This document shows, in pieces, positions 32,743 through 46,295 of a stretch of 64,000 nucleotides of DNA. The position numbers and the translations under genes were made by a program. Source of the stretch: Neonectria sp. B-13 (lineage: Eukaryota; Ascomycota; Sordariomycetes; Hypocreales; Nectriaceae); NCBI GenBank assembly GCA_002682825.1, contig NOKP01000009.1:1488001-1552000 (forward strand). Direction: 5' to 3'. Position 1 is the stretch's first letter. Every line of letters begins with the position of its first letter. A model generated the notes under the pieces. The model made no database searches, was not told where the DNA came from, and was given only the letters and a program-made list of their open reading frames with translations.

Positions 32743-34857
32743 ATGGCTCGCCTGGCCGATTTTTGCCCTTCCAGCGATGACGACCTCCCGGATCTGAAAA
32801 CGCTTCTTCGGAGGCCTAGCACCAGGGCAACAAGAGGGACAAGCACGGCGCCCAAGACTGAGGCAAAGTCCTTAGCCCCAAAGTCCATATCCAAGTCCGG
32901 AACTCGTCGAGTGCGTCGGCTTGGAGAGTCTAGTCAATCTGCAGCCAATCCTCTCTTTCAAAGATGGAGTTCAGAAGAGCCTGGAAGCTCTCAGGGTAGT
33001 GTGCAAGCGACGCCAAAGGAACCCCGGCGTAAGGTGAAGCAAGTGCCTGAGAAGAAGCCGACTTCCGGTGCAGAGTCTGAAGACAATGGACCCCAGATGC
33101 CTGTGCGGGGGTCACAAAGAAGACGATCACCACTTGTCGAAGAGTCAGAGAATGAAACCGACAAGGCCAGTGGCTCCGACCAGGAGGCACTGTTGACCAG
33201 GATTCGACGCCTGCAAAGGACGAGAGCAGGGACAGCGACGGAACCCAAGTTGGAGGCTAAGCTGCAGTCTTCAAGGACCATTGTGGAAGAGAAATCAAGA
33301 TCAAAGGCTTCCGATATTGCAATGGCTTGGGACAGCGGATCAGAAACAGAGACAGTTCGTGATCACGCCGAAGCCGAAGCCGATGATCCCAGCATCTACC
33401 AAACTGCAGAAGAGGAATCTTCCGGGCTAAGTAGTGACTCTGAGGCCGACGACTCACCGTTCCGGCCCCAAAGGAGACCAACAGCAAAACCAACTACGGG
33501 ACAAGGTCGAAAGCCATCGGGGACGAAGGATACGGCCTCATTGTTGAAGGATGCACATATACTAGCGCCCACTACAGTCGGCCAGCGCGAGGTCTCGACG
33601 GGGACTAAAAAGGAGAACGGTTTACCAGGCCAAGAAACCGCACCTACCAAGACGACTGCTCAGCCGAGGAAACCGCCTTCAAAGGATACCCAAGCCAAAC
33701 ATCCGAAACCCTCGAAAACCTCAGCAGCCAAATCAACTGCCACTGATCTCGCAGACACGTTCGCCAGACTCCGGCTTCAACTTCAGGACTTTTCAGACGA
33801 CGAGTGCAAACCCTCAAAACCGAATGAGTTCACCACACCACCGAGCACCCCTCCAAGGACTTCCAAGGCAAAGGGCTTAAAGTCACCCAGCAAGCAAAAC
33901 CAAATCCCACAGACACCTCATAGGCCCAGTATGGACGACTTCTGGAGTCAGGATCTGGTGAACGACTGGAACGATCAACATTCTCCTCGCAAACTCATGC
34001 TCCCTCCAGTGACCAAGAGTCCTGTCAAGCAAAGCCCCAAAAAGGCCCCAAAAATGGAGACTAAGAAGGCCTTTGGCGCCAGGAAGCAATCTCTAGCCGA
34101 GAGTTTTCTCGGCGAACTCGACAGGGAAATCACACATGGCAGGATCGCCGAGCTGGCTGAGTCGACAGGCGGCGTGAAACTCGTTTGGTCCAAGACACTC
34201 AACACCACAGCGGGACGCGCGAACTGGCGGCGCGAGACGACCCGCACCCGGCAGGCCGACGGCACACAGGTCTCGGTGCAGTTCAAGCACCACGCATCCA
34301 TCGAGCTGGCGGAAAAGGTCATCGACGACGAGGACCGGCTGCTCAACGTCCTGGCGCACGAGTTCTGCCATCTCGCCAACTTCATGGTCAGCGGCGTGAC
34401 CAACAACCCGCATGGCAAAGAGTTCAAGGTGTGGGCTGCGCAGTGCTCGCGGGCGTTCGCGGGCCGCGGCATCGAGGTGACGACCAAGCACAGCTACGAG
34501 ATCGACTTCAAGTATGTCTGGGAGTGCGAGGAGTGCACCACCGAATTCAAGCGCCACTCCAAGAGCATCGACCCGCAGCGCCATCGGTGCGGCAGCTGTA
34601 AGGGTTTACTGCGGCAGACGAAGCCTGTACCCCGGGCGGCCGGCAAGACGACGAGTCGGTACCTGGAGTTTGTCAAGGAGCAGATGGCTGTGGTGAGAGG
34701 GGAGAATCCGGGGAGTCCGCAGAAGGACGTGATGAAGTTGGTTGCGGTCAAGTGGGCGAAGCAAGGGGCTTCCAGCAAGACCGGCAAGGGAAGTAAGACG
34801 GGTGTGGATAATGTAGTTGAGAAGATGGTTGATCTTACTCTTGAGGAAGAGGTATGA
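32743..34857 (+). CDS. GCNA/ACRC-like protein with SprT metalloprotease domain
   Basis: Likely a zinc protease of the SprT family related to GCNA, which cleaves proteins crosslinked to DNA. A single exon encodes 704 residues. Residues 1-430 are charged, Ser/Pro/Lys-rich and disordered, with acidic patches (ADDPSIYQTAEEESSGLSSD). The SprT-like domain begins at about 450 (LAESFLGELDREITHGRIAEL). The zinc-protease motif is H539-EFC-H543, and the third histidine is probably H557 in NNPHGKEFKVW. A zinc-ribbon follows (WECEECTTEFKRHSKS then HRCGSCKG). The C-terminus (GSPQKDVMKLVAVKWAKQG) resembles the short HMG-like segment seen at the end of GCNA proteins. The catalytic residues are intact. Wss1 and Spartan have different tails, so I favour GCNA. 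The start is the first ATG after a CT/CA-rich leader. Confidence 0.85.
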   Translation: MARLADFCPSSDDDLPDLKTLLRRPSTRATRGTSTAPKTEAKSLAPKSISKSGTRRVRRLGESSQSAANPLFQRWSSEEPGSSQGSVQATPKEPRRKVKQVPEKKPTSGAESEDNGPQMPVRGSQRRRSPLVEESENETDKASGSDQEALLTRIRRLQRTRAGTATEPKLEAKLQSSRTIVEEKSRSKASDIAMAWDSGSETETVRDHAEAEADDPSIYQTAEEESSGLSSDSEADDSPFRPQRRPTAKPTTGQGRKPSGTKDTASLLKDAHILAPTTVGQREVSTGTKKENGLPGQETAPTKTTAQPRKPPSKDTQAKHPKPSKTSAAKSTATDLADTFARLRLQLQDFSDDECKPSKPNEFTTPPSTPPRTSKAKGLKSPSKQNQIPQTPHRPSMDDFWSQDLVNDWNDQHSPRKLMLPPVTKSPVKQSPKKAPKMETKKAFGARKQSLAESFLGELDREITHGRIAELAESTGGVKLVWSKTLNTTAGRANWRRETTRTRQADGTQVSVQFKHHASIELAEKVIDDEDRLLNVLAHEFCHLANFMVSGVTNNPHGKEFKVWAAQCSRAFAGRGIEVTTKHSYEIDFKYVWECEECTTEFKRHSKSIDPQRHRCGSCKGLLRQTKPVPRAAGKTTSRYLEFVKEQMAVVRGENPGSPQKDVMKLVAVKWAKQGASSKTGKGSKTGVDNVVEKMVDLTLEEEV

Positions 34858-35297
34858 AGCACACGAGCGAGAGGTGCGGTAGCTCGTTATTGTAGGACCA
34901 TATTGTAAGGAATGTATGGTATCCACGTGGTTACGACTGATGAACTAAAGCCTGTGCCATTGTCTTAAAACTTCAGAAACCAGGCTAGATGATCCGAATC
35001 TCCTAGTTCCGACTGAGACTCTTGTGCAGGAACAGCCTAATCCACCTAGTATATATCCTTCCAAGCAAGATGTGGGATCATTCGAGTTTGCAGAGCTACT
35101 ATTGATTCCATCTCCCCATTTATTCTGCCTAACCATACGAGTGCGTAGGCCGTTTCAGTCGTATAATTCATCCTGATATCCGTGTTGATATATCCATCCA
35201 ACTAAATAATCGCCTGACTATCCATCCATCCATCCATGAAATCTAACCTGCCTATTTCCCATGGAGTTCCAACTACCTAGGTATAGCCCCCACCAAC
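34858..35297. other. Convergent 3' region GCNA-like / MOG1
   Basis: 440 bases between convergent genes. It contains a CATC microsatellite at about 35219-35238 and AT-rich sequence that should serve both 3' ends. No gene is seen. Confidence 0.5.
35219..35238 (+). repeat. CATC microsatellite
   Basis: A short CATC tetranucleotide run in the 3' intergenic region, similar to the one at 31.5 kb. Confidence 0.55.
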
Positions 35298-36031
35298 TCA
35301 ATGCGCGCCAAACAAGCTCCAGTCCTTGATCTTGAACGACGCCCAAATGCGGGCCGAGTACTCAACAGCGTCGCCGATGAGCTTTCCCTGGCGTCCGAGC
35401 TCGAGGTCGACGTCGTCCTCGTCGTACTCACCCTTGATGTGCGGCACGTTGATGGTGATGAGAATATCGGTCTTGACCTTTTCGAGACGCACCAGGGTCA
35501 GGGTGATCGCTGTGAAGTCGGGGGCGGAAGTCTGGTCGCGGGTCTGGCTGACGTGCGGCGTCTGCGTGCAAATGAGGGTGTAGGCCGGGGTTCCGGGGCT
35601 ATAGAGGATGAGATGTCAGTATGATGAGTGTGAGCACGGATAGAGGGTAGGAATAGACGTACTCGAGGCGGCTAAACTCGGTCTCGGCGGTGTTCCAAAT
35701 CTTGACAGTGTCGATGTCAGAACCGACCATGTCCTCAAGATGGGTCGTCATGGCTCGGCCGTCAATCTCAGGGCCAGAGCCAGATCCACCAACGCGCTCG
35801 GAGATGTCGAAGATTATGCTGGTGAAGCCATCCTGGTCAATCCAGACCTCTTGGTTGTCGGGAACCTGTCGCAGCTTGCTGGAGGGTGGTCAGCATCGCG
35901 AGAAGGAGTGAAAGGTCTTGCGCGCAGAGGCGACACGGGGGCAGGGGCGCATACCTGACGTCGGCAAAGTTGGAGGGAAGGTCGGCGACGATTGCGCCGC
36001 CGAATAGCGGAGTGCTGACGAACTCGGGCAT
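35298..36031 (-). CDS. MOG1: Ran-interacting nuclear import protein Mog1
   Basis: Mog1 binds Ran/Gsp1 and promotes nucleotide release in nuclear transport. Three exons: 35955-36031, 35663-35878 and 35298-35598, 197 residues, a normal size for the family. The start MPEFVSTPLFGGAIVADLP has the FGGAI element near the N-terminus. Then come SKLRQVPDNQEVWIDQDG, the most conserved Mog1 motif, and ILITINVPHIKGE near the C-terminus. It ends with KIKDWSLFG. All introns are GT-AG. It is divergent from HNT1. The window also carries the Ran-dependent receptor KAP121, but the two genes are 30 kb apart and need not be connected. Confidence 0.93.
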
Positions 36032-36908
36032 CGCGGTAGAGGTTGAGCTGGTCTTGTAGGAGAGTGGTGTTGTGTGGTGCCTGAATATCCAAATGGAGGT
36101 AGTCCAGGGTAAGAAGATTGACAAGAGGGTGGAAGTTTGGGGAAGAAACGGGTCCCTTTAATAACACAAGGCGGAGCCTCGTCTTGGGCTGTGGTCAGAG
36201 GGTCTGGGTAACAGGCACCTGAACGAACTAATAGCTGACTGACGAAGGATCATGGATGTTGGTAGCAAATTGTAGGCAGCTTTCAGGCAGGTTTGGGACC
36301 ATCTTGGAGGTCCGTCCGGCGGATGTGGCGGGGTACGTACCGACCAGTGACCCCTCGCACAATGACGTACGGACAGCCTCATTTTAGGCGGGAGAAGTCA
36401 CTCAGCCACGTCTGTCCAAGCGATGGAAAATGAGCAAACCAAGGCATTCTAGGTGCTACGAAGAGTAAAAAATCACACCAAAAGCACCAGCACATTTGCC
36501 GCATTATGAGGATGTACAAAAAACAAAAATTCGAATCTGGTCTTCCAGACGAAAGGTGCCAAAGATTGGTAGAATGGAGTCTATTGGGCCAATCCCACGG
36601 TCACATCTGGTAAAAGGCAAGAGGTGAGTTCGATGGGAGGTCCCACTCCGAAATTCCGATCGCTTATTTCATCCTATAACCCCCTCCTCCAGCGATGCCT
36701 CAGGAACCCCCCAATGTTAGTTCATGCCCCGCCTTCGTATTGATTGGAGCTCCAGATGCAGCTGCGTGTGTTCAATCAGTGGGTTCACATCACCCATCCG
36801 TCGTTCATCACCCGTCTCCCTCCCTTCCAATATCTTCGCTCTTCTTCTTACACCGCAAACACTCGCCCAAACTCCACACAGTCCCTAATCTCCATCATTG
36901 CCCTCATC
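36032..36908. promoter_or_regulatory. Divergent promoter region MOG1 / HNT1
   Basis: 877 bases between two divergent start codons. The HNT1 side is CT-rich from about 36780. A TTCGAATC sequence at 36531 resembles a tRNA B box, but no stem forms around it. No gene is supported. Confidence 0.5.
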
Positions 36909-37797
36909 ATGGCCTCCGCTGCCTGCATCTTCTGCAAAATCATCAAGGGCAAGTTAACAAGTAGTTGCGGACGCCTCATCACCGCCCGTGACATCACCAA
37001 GACGTCTTGCTGATTTCCCTCGTCCAGGTGAAATTCCTTCCCTGAAGCTCTTCGAGAGTGAAAAGGTCTTCGCGTTCCTCGACATTGGCCCCCTTAGCAA
37101 GGGTCACGCTGTATGTTTCTCCTTGGCTTGTCTTACATTACTCGCCGTCAATTGTCAATCCTCCATCGGTATCCGGCATTCTGCCCAAATCCACCCACAT
37201 CTTCCCCTCACCTCTCACCTCTCAACACCCATCAAGCCACCCAAACCAAGACATCACAGAAACTGACAATGGGCTGCTGCAACTTACTTCCCAGCTCGTT
37301 ATTCCCAAGTTCCACGGTGCCAAACTTACCGACATCCCCGATGACGAGCTCACCGAAGTCCTGGTAAGTCAAGCACCCCACTCGCCTCGACAGCTGAAAG
37401 GAGGCAGCTTGGATGAGAACGGACTGCTGATAACCCTTGATCTCCTCACGTAGCCCACCTTGAAGAAGATTATCAAGGCATCCGGTGCCACTGATTATAA
37501 CATCCTCCAAAATAACGGCACCATCGCTCACCAGCAGGTTCATCATGTAAGTCTATTATTCTGTTCCGCCATCGCATCCCAACCAAACCAAACTAACAAT
37601 CGTCACAGGTTCATTTCCACATGGTAAGCTCAGGCACCTCCTCACACCACCCCCCCACCTCCCCCCTCGGTGTATTGATCATTTCCTAGATCCCTAAGCC
37701 CAACGAAACGGAGGGTCTAGGTATTAAGTGGCCCACCCAGGAGGCCAACATGGACCAGCTCAAGGCGCTCTGCGAGGACATCAAGTCCAGGATCTAG
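36909..37797 (+). CDS. HNT1: HIT-family adenosine 5'-monophosphoramidase
   Basis: Hydrolyses AMP-NH2 and AMP-lysine type substrates; HINT1 orthologue. Six small exons: 36909-36948, 37028-37110, 37295-37363, 37454-37546, 37609-37623 (15 nt) and 37690-37797, giving 135 residues. The N-terminal zinc-type motif CIFCKIIKGEIPS is intact. The histidine triad is H95-V-H97-F-H99 within QQVHHVHFHMIPKP; H97 corresponds to the nucleophile. The first intron starts GC (AAGG/GCAAGT) and ends CAG, a GC-AG intron. It is the only joining that restores the conserved KGEIPS. The 15-nt exon 5 encodes VHFHM, so the triad is split by introns on both sides. The gene ends 205 bases from the convergent CSR1-like gene. 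Confidence 0.94.
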
Positions 37798-38002
37798 ACA
37801 AGTCGTCTCATCCCGCTGGTATTTGGTCATGTATCATTGGTTACCATACAACATCTCATTAAAATGGGCTCGCCGCAATGCAACGGCCAGTAGCCTTCAA
37901 AGACATGGCCTCACGACTCTGTGTTCTAGTGTCACTGTCTAGCTCTGTTTGTGTTTTTGCCCCTGTCTACGTCTACATGCCCAGACTTCTCCCAATGGAT
38001 GT

Positions 38003-40032
<2,030 letters not shown>

Positions 40033-41385
40033 AAGTGGTTGGGAGAGGACAGGTCAGACCGAGTGCGCGCGTGAGCAGCAGCGTCGGGGCGCGGAGCTGA
40101 CGATGACGGCCACGGCCACGGCGACAGGAACGGTGATTTCTCGATACGAGTCAAGGGCGGCCTCCCAATCCAAACGACCCAATTACCGGGCAGTTCTGTC
40201 GCAGTGTCCTCGGTGTTCTTCAGGCGGCTCAATGATCCCCCGGAGGAGCGAATAGGGGGGGTGAGGGAGACTGAAGAAGACGGAGGATTATAGGGGATGC
40301 GACACGACGAGGTGGAATGGGACGAGAGGAGCAGCAAGTGACTTCTCACTTCAAGTTCTTAGCAGGGCGTCGTTGCTGAGTTGCGGGACTTGCGGCAGGT
40401 GGCCCCGCGAAGCAAGGGTGGAAGTGACGGAGGAGTGCAGTGTACTAGACTACTAATTACGTAGAGGCTTGGATTGGCAGGTGCTTGCCTGTTGACCTGT
40501 TAGTACACGAGGTACCTGATGTCACCAACTGGGTATCCCATACGCGTATTCTATCCGAAAGGAGGAGACTGGAATAGATGGAATAACATCATTCTAGAAG
40601 ACAGATAGCCCCTGGTATTTTCCAGTAAACAACTTGAATAATATTTGTAAGAAAGGGTATGACGACGAGACAACTCCGGCCGTAATTTGTTTGCTCACTA
40701 GACCGCTGGTTACCCTACAGCCGAATGGAAACAAACAAACATGGCACGAAAGACGACGTCCGTTACCTGAGCGCCTCTCGCCTGATGATGATGCTGAATT
40801 GGACGGCTTTTCGGCGTATCTGCCCAGTGAGGCCCTTGTTGGTGGTCCCTGCGAGATTACCCATTCAACAGCGTGGCCATAAACGATGTCTGTACACTTG
40901 GAACATGAACATGATTCCGTCTAGTCAACCCACTCACCCAAAAGTGCCAGAATTAGGACAAATGATATGGCTACAAAGAAGATGAGCATATTGTGAATAA
41001 TGTCGATTATTACAATCTACAATCATCACACCGACGATGTCTCTATCCAGACACCAAACCATGCTTAGTAAGGTTAGTCGAGGTGTCCCTGAAAGCGAGG
41101 TACACAATGTACTATCGCCCACTATTCCCCAACCGCCTCCGCACTGCCCTGTGCCACACTGATTTGCTGCGGGGCAATTCACTGCCACAACCTAACCACC
41201 ACCACCGCCTTTGATTATTGACATCCAAGCATCATCGGAACTTCAAGCACTCAGTTTCCAACAACTCACGTCCTACAACTACACTCAACCACCAGACAAT
41301 CCACCCAAATACGAGAAATATCGAAGAACCAAAAGCCGAAAACCACATAAATTGCACATCGGGATCGCTCCCCCCACCTCGCAAA
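40033..41385. promoter_or_regulatory. Divergent intergenic region CSR1-like / DAM1
   Basis: About 1.35 kb. It should hold both promoters; the DAM1-proximal 180 bases are CA-rich. Short open frames have no recognisable content. No gene is supported. Confidence 0.5.
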
Positions 41386-42104
41386 ATGTCTGGCGAACGC
41401 CAACGCTCCAACTCTCGCTCGCGCACGTCGCGTCCCACGACCCCGCTTCGACCTTCATCGCGCTCCTCCTTTCGTGACTCGGCCCGCCACGCCGGCGACG
41501 GCGATGCCCCGTTTCCCCTCAACACCTTCGAGCCCGCCTTTGCTGAACTGTCGGACGCCATGGCTGATCTCGAAGTCAATATGATGCACTTCCAGGTCAT
41601 GCACGAGAGTCTTGCCCGCTTCAGCGAGTCCTTTGCCAGCTTTCTGTACGGCCTTAACATGAATGCGTTCTGCGTCGACTTTCCCGAGGTGTGTATTTGG
41701 TCTATTGCTTTATTATTCAGTACGCTCTAGAAACCACCCCGCTGACACAAGCAACCAGGGGCCTGTTCCCGAGTCATTCCGCCGTGAGCGACCTCGCGAG
41801 GAACACCAGTCCGCCCCCGCCAACCCTCCATCCCGGGGAGAAGATGGCGACATGACTTTCATGTAAGTCCACTGTGATGACCCCTAGTCGTCCACCTACC
41901 TGACAGTCTTGTAGGACCACGGATATGTCCTTCGTCGAGAACCCTCCCACAACCACGAAGTCGTCGAAATTTGCGACCCCAGAACCCCGCCAGTCACGAC
42001 TTCCGGCGGTTCGAGGAAATCCCACAAGGGGTAGAGGGATCCCTCGTGGTGGTCGGGGTCGGGGTAGTGCCCTTGCCAGACCCCGCGGTCGTGGAATTAG
42101 GTGA
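41386..42104 (+). CDS. DAM1: DASH complex subunit Dam1
   Basis: Component of the DASH/DAM1 ring that couples kinetochores to spindle microtubules and is regulated by Aurora B. Three exons: 41386-41688, 41759-41862 and 41915-42104, 198 residues, the usual length in filamentous fungi. Residues 1-40 are basic and Ser/Arg-rich, offering possible Aurora sites (RSNSRSRTSRPTTPLRPSS). The conserved Dam1 core is FPLNTFEPAFAELSDAMADL, then NMMHFQVMHESLARFSESF and ASFLYGLNMNAFCVDFPE. The C-terminal tail is an RG-rich segment (GNPTRGRGIPRGGRGRGS), unusual for yeast Dam1. All introns are GT-AG. It converges on BUD20, whose stop codon is 191 bases away. Confidence 0.93.
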
Positions 42105-42295
42105 GGTATGAGATATAGTCACACGCCACAATCAGTCCTCCCAATCCAACCCACACCCTATGCCTCTACAACAGTCGAGCCCCGCGGAGGTCGAGTCCAG
42201 TCCAGTCGATTTGAGCGGGGAGTCGGGGACTGCTGGAATCGCAGATATGGACCCGGTGGATATCAAGATGTACATAGACAGAGCCGAACAGGGCC

Positions 42296-42810
42296 TCAGG
42301 TCGCCATGTCGATGTCGTCCTGGGTGTCGGGCTTGGGAGTTTCCTTGGCACCGTAGCCTTCATAGGTCCCTAAGCCGGTGCAAGCCTCGGACTCCTTCTG
42401 AGTGTATGGTACCTCGGAAAGCTGCTTGACCCTGGAAGAGTAGAGTTAGAAGATCCACTACCTGGTACAAGATACCCAATGGAGTATACGAACCTTCTTT
42501 TGTGAGGCTTTCCTCGGCGATGAGCAACCAATGTGGGCGCCGTATCAAACCATTTGGCGCATTCTGTGCAGTAGTTGCGGCCGAGGTCGGGGAGGTCTTC
42601 GACAGCCTTGCTATCCTTCCACTGAGAAAGGTGCTTGGGAGAGAGCAGGTCCTCTTTGATTTGATCAACGTCCCTGGAGCCAGCCATGTTAGTACAATGT
42701 ACGGTGTAGGATGTGCCATGGGAGGTGCCGCTGGAGGGCGAATTGGGAGAAACCCACCTGGTCTTGCGCCTCGTCTTGGTGATGGTCCGTTGACTGGTGG
42801 TAATACCCAT
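42296..42810 (-). CDS. BUD20: C2H2 zinc-finger protein Bud20 (ZNF593 family), pre-60S export factor
   Basis: Bud20 joins late pre-60S particles and helps export them from the nucleus. Three exons: 42758-42810, 42494-42673 and 42296-42431, 122 residues, matching the small size of the family. The basic N-terminus KTRRKTRDVDQIKEDL is family-typical. A single zinc finger is seen as YCTECAKWFDTAPTLVAHRR with the second histidine in GKPHKRR. The tail has TQKESEACTGLGTYEGYG, also conserved. Introns are GT-AG with donors GTGGGT and GTTCGT. Confidence 0.93.
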
Positions 42811-45800
42811 TGTGACGATAAATAGAGAAATATGCTCTGTACTGTTATCCTGACGTTGCTTTCTGGTGGTTGTGGTGTCTTGAAGTCCTGGTACGTAGAT
42901 GCTTCGTTTGGCCGTAGTGGATGTCTGCAATCGTGAGGTTGCGATAACCAATTTTTTCTCGGTGGGGAGACAGTGCTAAGACACAGTGCGATCAAAAGTT
43001 CAAGCGATGCGGGGAAGCAATCGATAAGATGTGAGCCACAGATTGAAGGAGCGGTGATTTTCAGCCACATCCGAGTTTAGGAAGACTCTTAGTTAAGCCA
43101 CATGCTTCTATACACATGCTTGTTCACAACTTCACAAGTGGATTTTAACTGCTACATTGGCAGTGGAGGCTTTTGAGTGCGGGAAACCCTCAGCCACGGG
43201 TTCATGAGCCACATGTCACATGGCGTCGGAGGTTTTGACGGGCACGCGACACCTGGCGGGTCTGGGGAAGTCAAGCTTGCGCATACGAAGCATCTGTCAA
43301 TAGCGGAGGGTTGGATCTACGCGGGCGATTTCGGCCGGTAATATGTTCAAGCAGGATAACGAAGAGAAGCAGAAGGACACAACAGGGTCTGGGCACAAGA
43401 GGCACATCTCCACTCTTCAAGAGAAGTGGTCTGTTTGTAATGCCCTAGGGACAAAAGTCGAGGGACGAAAGGCCCGGGTGTGCAATTAGCCCGGTGGCAG
43501 AATAGCCCAGGGCCAATAAATGGGGGTGTGCCAGTCAGCGGGAAAACAAACAAAAGTGGTTGTTGGGCCGTGATGCGGCTGAAACCGAGGAAAGAGGACG
43601 ACGGGACAGGGCAAATGGGAAGTAATTCGGTAATGGTAGGTAATCGCAACGGCTGCCATTGGCCGGGGCAGAGAACAGGGCGGTCTGCGGCGCGGGGTGA
43701 AGGGGTGGTAACGGCGGTAGATTTGGGGGACGGGAGGGACTTGGGCCAGATGTCACCGAGGCGAATGGCGGCGATGGGGGGTGATGGAGGCGACGGCGCA
43801 GCTTCATCTCTCTCCGGGCGCGTCAAAACTGTCGCAAAAGCGACGAGGAAGCCAAGAAAAGCTCCAAAGGGTCGGGGACCGAGCGGTAAGCCTCGTAACA
43901 CCGCCATCAGCGAGCGCCACAGACGGCGACCGAAGCGAAAGCCGCTGGTCCGAGGCCTGAGCGACGCCCCAAAACACCAAAACGACAGGGCCGCGAAAAA
44001 ATCTGTTGTAGGGCACAAGGGCTCTGGGGATGGGGCCTGTTTGAGGAATGGAGCCGCCGAAGGTGCTAAGCCTCTTCGGGGATGCCATGCGGTAATTTTC
44101 CCCTCCGCTGCCCCCGGGGCCCGGACCTGCGAGCGGCGGAGTGGGGTTCTGGGTGCGTTGCTTGGGGAGCTGGTAAGCTGGCTGGCAACTGGTACGAATA
44201 AGCTGGTTGCCAATGCCCGCCCGCGATCCCCGGGAAAGGGCAGGAAAACGAGAACCAGGGAGTGGAGATGGGGGATGGATCAATCGTCATCCATTTGGCC
44301 TGGGTCTTGGCTGCGCTGGTGCAAGCATTCAAGCCAAGCCGTTGTCCGCACATGGAGCCGCTGCCTCCCTGCCGCTGCCGCGCCTGACAGCCGAAGCTCC
44401 ATCCGAGGCGTAGAGACGGACTCGACGGAAGGCCGACAGCAGGGAGGAAGTGTGTAAGAGAGGACGGAATCAGACCAAAGGAACAAATCTTGGACAAGGG
44501 TGAGGCATTCATTAACTCGCCAGTACTACGTATGTTGATTTACGGGAGAGCCTTCGGAGCAAGTATGATGCAGAGCTCGCCCAGGTTAAAACGTGGAGTT
44601 CGAGAATGTAGTTTGGCATCTAATTATTGAAAATCGTCTTCGTCTGTTGGTGGAGTTGGAAAGGAATCCTGTTGTCATGGGTAAGGAAGGGTGTGATCGT
44701 GGACGCCGACTTGGAACGCACACAGTCAACTTTTGTGCGCACATGCCATGCATAGTCCACAGCATCGTGGCCAGCCTCACCAATGCCGGAATCGAAACCA
44801 AATAGCACTCAGCCATTCCGAAGCTCCCCTTTCTGGTTCTTCCCAGAGAGAATGTCATGCCGCTGACAATTATTACCTGCTGACCGCCCGAACTCTCCAG
44901 CCGAACGAAAGCCGTGGTAATGGTTGATGGGCTCGTATCGTCGAGGCCAAGCCGAAGGTCCGTCCGCGTCCGTTCGGTATCCGGGGCATTCTTCGGCGAT
45001 GGGGCACGATGCACTGGGGACAGGCTCTGACGCAAGCAGCCATTTTGCCCACTTCCACTGTTCCCGCAGCAGCGCCTCCATCAAGCACAGACGGGGCCAG
45101 GCGGGGCCCAATCATGGAAGTCAATCGCAGCTGGAATGGGGCTCTCTATTTTCTGTTCCGGATTGCGTTGCTCTTCTGTCTGCGCACGATTGCGTCGGCG
45201 TTCTCGTCAGAGAATAGGTCTGTGGTGATTTGTCGATTTGGTGTTGATCAAGCCGTGTTGATCATGACATCTGCCATTCCCGCCGCTACGCACAGTTCTC
45301 GTCATGTTGACGGGAATCATGTTAATCATGGCTTGGGGTCACAGTCTGGGGAGGTGACATGGGGGAATGACGATTTGAGCGTGGCCGGAGGGACAAGGGA
45401 GGGGTGGGTGGATGATGGATTGAAGAATCAAGGACGGTGGACGCACAAACAAGCAGCGAAAAGATACTTGTAGCACAGTTTGGAACACGGCCCACGACAT
45501 CCTTGAGCATTGCAGATGTCAACGCACAAGATGTACTGCTTGTGGCCGGTTGTCGTGCGTTATCCGCGGGCCAGTGTGATGGAAGTGACATGGAGAGTTG
45601 ATCCCTCGGCAGAGTGGAGGTTTTCGGTTACGGGCCATGACGAAGGGAACGCGAAGGACAGCCTAAGGGATGTGCCGATTATTTTCTACCTACTCGTGAT
45701 TGGCCAGCCGTTTGCCGCCCCGCCCCTCGCTGCAGTGGCCTTGGGTGGTAGCCCCGGCGGCCGGTGGTCGCGCCCGCTAGAGCTGCTCCTCACTCTCCTC

Positions 45801-46295
45801 CCAGGGGGCGTTGCGGTGGGACATGCAGTGGCTCTTAGTGGCTCTCAGTCGCTCACAGCGGTTCCACAGGGGTGGACCAACGGGCTCTTTGGGGGCTTTC
45901 GAGGGCATCTGGGCGGTGGTTTGGGGGAAAACAGGTGCGGAGGGGGGCGTGTGCGCACAGGGGACCTTCAACCGTGGGCCATTTGGAGAAGAGCGAAACA
46001 TGGCAGGCAGGTACCTCACCTTACCGTGCGTGAAGGTAACATCCGGACGGCTGCACACAGGCAGGGAACTGAGGCAGTCTGGCTCTGGGTTTGGCTCGGT
46101 CTCGGCTGGCGGTGCCCCGGCCAAAAACACTTCTTCTCCTCCACCGGGAAAGGCACTTCTTCTCTTTCTTTTTAATACTCAGCCATCCCCTCCCCCATCC
46201 TGAGAGTGTCTTCTCCCCTCTGTTCTTCCTCCTCCCTGTGATACCCTAGACCCTCTCCCCTCAATTGGACGCCGCATCCGTCCCCCCTCTACACA
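42811..46295. other. Gene-poor 3.5-kb interval between BUD20 and ACO1
   Basis: Divergent intergenic region. A GC-rich part (43350-44460) is open in several frames on both strands at once. The largest are 325 codons plus and 288 codons minus, with Arg/Gly or Pro/Ser-rich translations and no recognisable domain. Openness in many frames points to base composition rather than coding. A plus-strand frame at 45510-46175 is also unconvincing. The last 150 bases before ACO1 are CT-rich and look like its leader. ATTGG (an inverted CCAAT box) occurs near 45700. Confidence 0.45.

Noticed and set aside
36520..36560. TTCGAATC as a tRNA B box
   Set aside because: No T-arm or acceptor stem can be drawn around it and no A box lies at the right distance.
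43480..44457. 325-codon plus-strand open frame
   Set aside because: The opposite strand is open over the same region and the translation is Arg/Gly/Lys low complexity with no domain. Composition explains it better than coding.
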